A stretch of 6,980 bases of DNA from Planctomycetota bacterium (GTDB taxonomy: Bacteria > Planctomycetota > SBBH01 > JAHFOU01), in the NCBI GenBank assembly GCA_023261525.1, contig JAHFOU010000060.1:1-6980 (forward strand), given 5' to 3'. Within the stretch, counting starts at the first letter, position 1. Each line of letters starts with the position of its first letter. The position numbers and the translations under genes were made by a program. Of the stretch, positions 5,494 to 6,980 are shown one piece after another. The notes under the pieces were generated by a model that was not told the DNA's origin, ran no database searches, and saw nothing but the letters and a program-made list of their open reading frames with translations.

Positions 5494-6980
5494 GGGGCCA
5501 GGGCCAGGTCGAGGACCTTCCCCGGCAGGAGCATCAGCTCGTCGGCCCCGTCCAGGCGGGCATAGACCGAGGTCCCTTCGCGGCGGCCCAGTTCCAGGCG
5601 GTGCACGCGCGGCTCCGTGCCTTCCTGGAGGGTGAAGCGGATTTCGACCGGCGCGGGGGCCAGTCCGTACTCCTGCCAGCGCACGTCCCCGAGGGTTTCC
5701 CAACGCTCGGCCGCCAGGGAGGAGAGGCAGGAGGCCAGGGCGGCGACGTCGGACGGGAAGCCCTTCCCCGCGGCGTCGAAGGCGAGGTCGTTACCGGGCC
5801 TGCGGATCTCCAGTTTCTGGAGGCTGGCCATGGGGAAGGCCTGGAGGAAAAGGGACCTCAGCTCCGCCAGTCTGGGGGTCAGCAGGGCTCCGGTCGAGGG
5901 AGGCATCCAGAACAGGAGGTCCTCGCCCTCTACGGTCAGGGGGATCTGCCCGGTCTGGGGGTCGGGTGGGCCCATCCCCAGGACCTGCTCCTGCCCGTCC
6001 CCGAAGCCGAGGACGATGCGTCCGGCGGAGGTCTCGGTCCGCCTTCCGGTCTCGATGGCGCCGGCCTCCAGGGCCTTGAGGATGCCGCCCGGACCGCGAT
6101 CCCAGGCCTCCGTCCCCAGGGGGCAGGGGTGGGGTTCCAGGCATTCCCAGGCGGCGCCGCGATGGGCGAAGACCCAGGTCGCCGCGGGGGTCTCGATGCG
6201 GATCCGGTTGGCGTTGGTCCAATCCTGGGACAGGATGCGCCGGGAACGGAACTGCCTCGGCTCGCGGGCCAGGTCCTCCATGCGGCGCAGATGGACGGTC
6301 ATCACGCTGGAGGTGCCCAGGGGGCGGGCGTAGCAGGTCAGGTAGTTCTCGAAGGGCTGGGGCGGGATCCTGGCCCCGATCGCATAGCCGGCCGGATCCT
6401 TCTGGAGGTCGCTCCAGACGCGGACCTCCAGGCCGGGGTGGTCCAGGCCGTAGGGGGCGAAGTCCGTCACCTCGTCGGAAACGAAGGTCTCGGCGTTGAG
6501 GGAGAGGGCCGAGAGGGACTGCTCCACTTCCGCCTCCCCGGCGACGGCCTTCAGCGGCTCCTGGAGGCGCCATCCGGCCGGGGTCTTCTCCGCCAGGAGG
6601 CGGCGGTCCGGGTAGGCCAGGGCGATCCGGACGGCGTTCTCCTTCGTGACGCGAAGCAGGGTCTTGTCGCGCCAGTCGTTGAGCGGCTTGCGCAGGAGGT
6701 CGGCCGTCTCCTTGGGCAGGAGGAGGACCTCGGTCTTCCCGGTCCTGCAGGCGAAGGCGGCCTGGCCGTCCGAGGCCTCGGCGCCGAGGACCAGGCCCGC
6801 GAGCTCGGTCTCCCCGCGGCAGACGGACACGGAGGCGGCGGGCGGCGTGAGGCCCTGGGCGGATCCGGGCGCGACCCCTTCCAGGTGGGGGGGGATCTGG
6901 AGGGACTCCAGGGAGGACAGGAGGTCCGTGAGGCTCTTCCCTGCGCCGGTCTTCAGGGGCTCGGTCATGCGCCAGGCGCC
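5490..6980 (-). CDS. DUF4340-type repeat protein, 5' end outside the window
   Basis: At least 496 residues without a stop, entering at the right edge and ending at TGA (5492-5490). The first ATG in view (6968) is probably not the start: the codons before it read Gly-Ala-Trp-Arg, completing a GAWRMTEPLK motif that recurs as AGWRLQEPLK in the middle of the protein, and members usually begin with a membrane helix that is absent here. Seen: repeated elements W-x-(L/M)-x-EPLK, a helix such as SLTDLLSSLESL or EVEQSLSALSL, a (Y/Q)GLxxP turn, then beta strands and a (R)xxRxxLL element, all as in DUF4340. Function is unknown; in many bacteria such proteins sit beside GldG/GldF-like ABC transporter genes and are presumed membrane-anchored and periplasmic. 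The next gene (AsmA family) overlaps it by 4 bases. Family assignment is by pattern memory. Confidence 0.75.
   Translation of the reverse strand, partial: GAWRMTEPLKTGAGKSLTDLLSSLESLQIPPHLEGVAPGSAQGLTPPAASVSVCRGETELAGLVLGAEASDGQAAFACRTGKTEVLLLPKETADLLRKPLNDWRDKTLLRVTKENAVRIALAYPDRRLLAEKTPAGWRLQEPLKAVAGEAEVEQSLSALSLNAETFVSDEVTDFAPYGLDHPGLEVRVWSDLQKDPAGYAIGARIPPQPFENYLTCYARPLGTSSVMTVHLRRMEDLAREPRQFRSRRILSQDWTNANRIRIETPAATWVFAHRGAAWECLEPHPCPLGTEAWDRGPGGILKALEAGAIETGRRTETSAGRIVLGFGDGQEQVLGMGPPDPQTGQIPLTVEGEDLLFWMPPSTGALLTPRLAELRSLFLQAFPMASLQKLEIRRPGNDLAFDAAGKGFPSDVAALASCLSSLAAERWETLGDVRWQEYGLAPAPVEIRFTLQEGTEPRVHRLELGRREGTSVYARLDGADELMLLPGKVLDLALAP
5493..6980 (-). repeat. Four tandem protein modules within the DUF4340-type gene
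   Basis: The protein can be cut into four diverged modules of about 110-140 residues. A: 6980-6633 (GAWRMTEPLK, SLTDLLSSLESL, QGLTPPAASVSV, RDKTLL). B: 6632-6207 (VRIAL, AGWRLQEPLK, VEQSLSALSL, YGLDHPGLEVRV, YAIGARI, FRSRRILS). C: 6206-5817 (IRIET, AAWECLEPHP, GGILKALEAG, RIVLGFGDG, LRSLFLQ), lacking the YGL turn. D: 5816-5493 (LEIRR, ALASCLSSL, YGLAPAPVEIRF, HRLELGRREG, SVYARLDG), lacking the W-x-x-x-EP element and ending at the stop. The boundaries are estimates from reading, and DNA-level identity between modules is low. Confidence 0.6.

Noticed and set aside
3590..5635. Several + strand frames of 147-319 residues opposite the prenyltransferase and AsmA-family genes
   Set aside because: They are antisense to supported genes, Arg/Gly/Pro-rich, without ribosome binding sites or family motifs.
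1..6980. Sigma-54 (-24/-12) promoters that might show rpoN autoregulation
   Set aside because: Several TGGCA cores were inspected on both strands; none has a GC or TTGC element at the right spacing.
1..6980. Mobile elements, CRISPR arrays, tRNA or other RNA genes, or a defence system
   Set aside because: No transposase or integrase motifs, direct-repeat arrays, tRNA-like structures or defence-gene signatures were found; coding sequence fills nearly the whole window.

Overview
This is a very GC-rich (roughly 70% by eye), densely packed bacterial chromosomal segment with no sign of mobile DNA, RNA genes or CRISPR. An AsmA-family protein implies a diderm (Gram-negative) envelope. An MqnP-type UbiA prenyltransferase suggests menaquinone made by the futalosine route. 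The overall style fits a GC-rich diderm such as Acidobacteriota (Holophagae/Geothrix-like), with Myxococcota or Desulfobacterota-like lineages as alternatives. That placement is inference from gene content and has low confidence.

Layout: two convergent gene blocks meet at position 3314-3317. The left block is on the + strand: the 3' end of pabB (aminodeoxychorismate synthase component I, cut by the window edge), rpoN (sigma-54) overlapping it by 4 bases, a 49-base gap holding a promoter-like -10 element and a good ribosome binding site, and pepA (M17 leucyl aminopeptidase). The right block is on the - strand, read from the right edge inward: a DUF4340-type repeat protein (5' end outside the window), an AsmA-family protein, and a UbiA/MqnP-type prenyltransferase. 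All three right-block genes overlap by 1-4 bases and look like one translationally coupled operon. The two blocks share a CTAG palindrome that supplies both terminal stop codons.

How the genes may work together: the left block combines folate biosynthesis, an alternative sigma factor and a cytoplasmic peptidase, with no obvious shared pathway. The right block is envelope-oriented: DUF4340 proteins often accompany GldG-like ABC transporters, AsmA proteins are linked to outer-membrane lipid homeostasis, and the prenyltransferase works on membrane quinone precursors. I see no dramatic new system. The points most worth a second look are the four-module architecture of the DUF4340 protein, the overlapping envelope/quinone operon, the shared CTAG stop codons, and the two promoter-like -10 elements next to rpoN and pepA. 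There is no gene-free stretch longer than about 50 bases.
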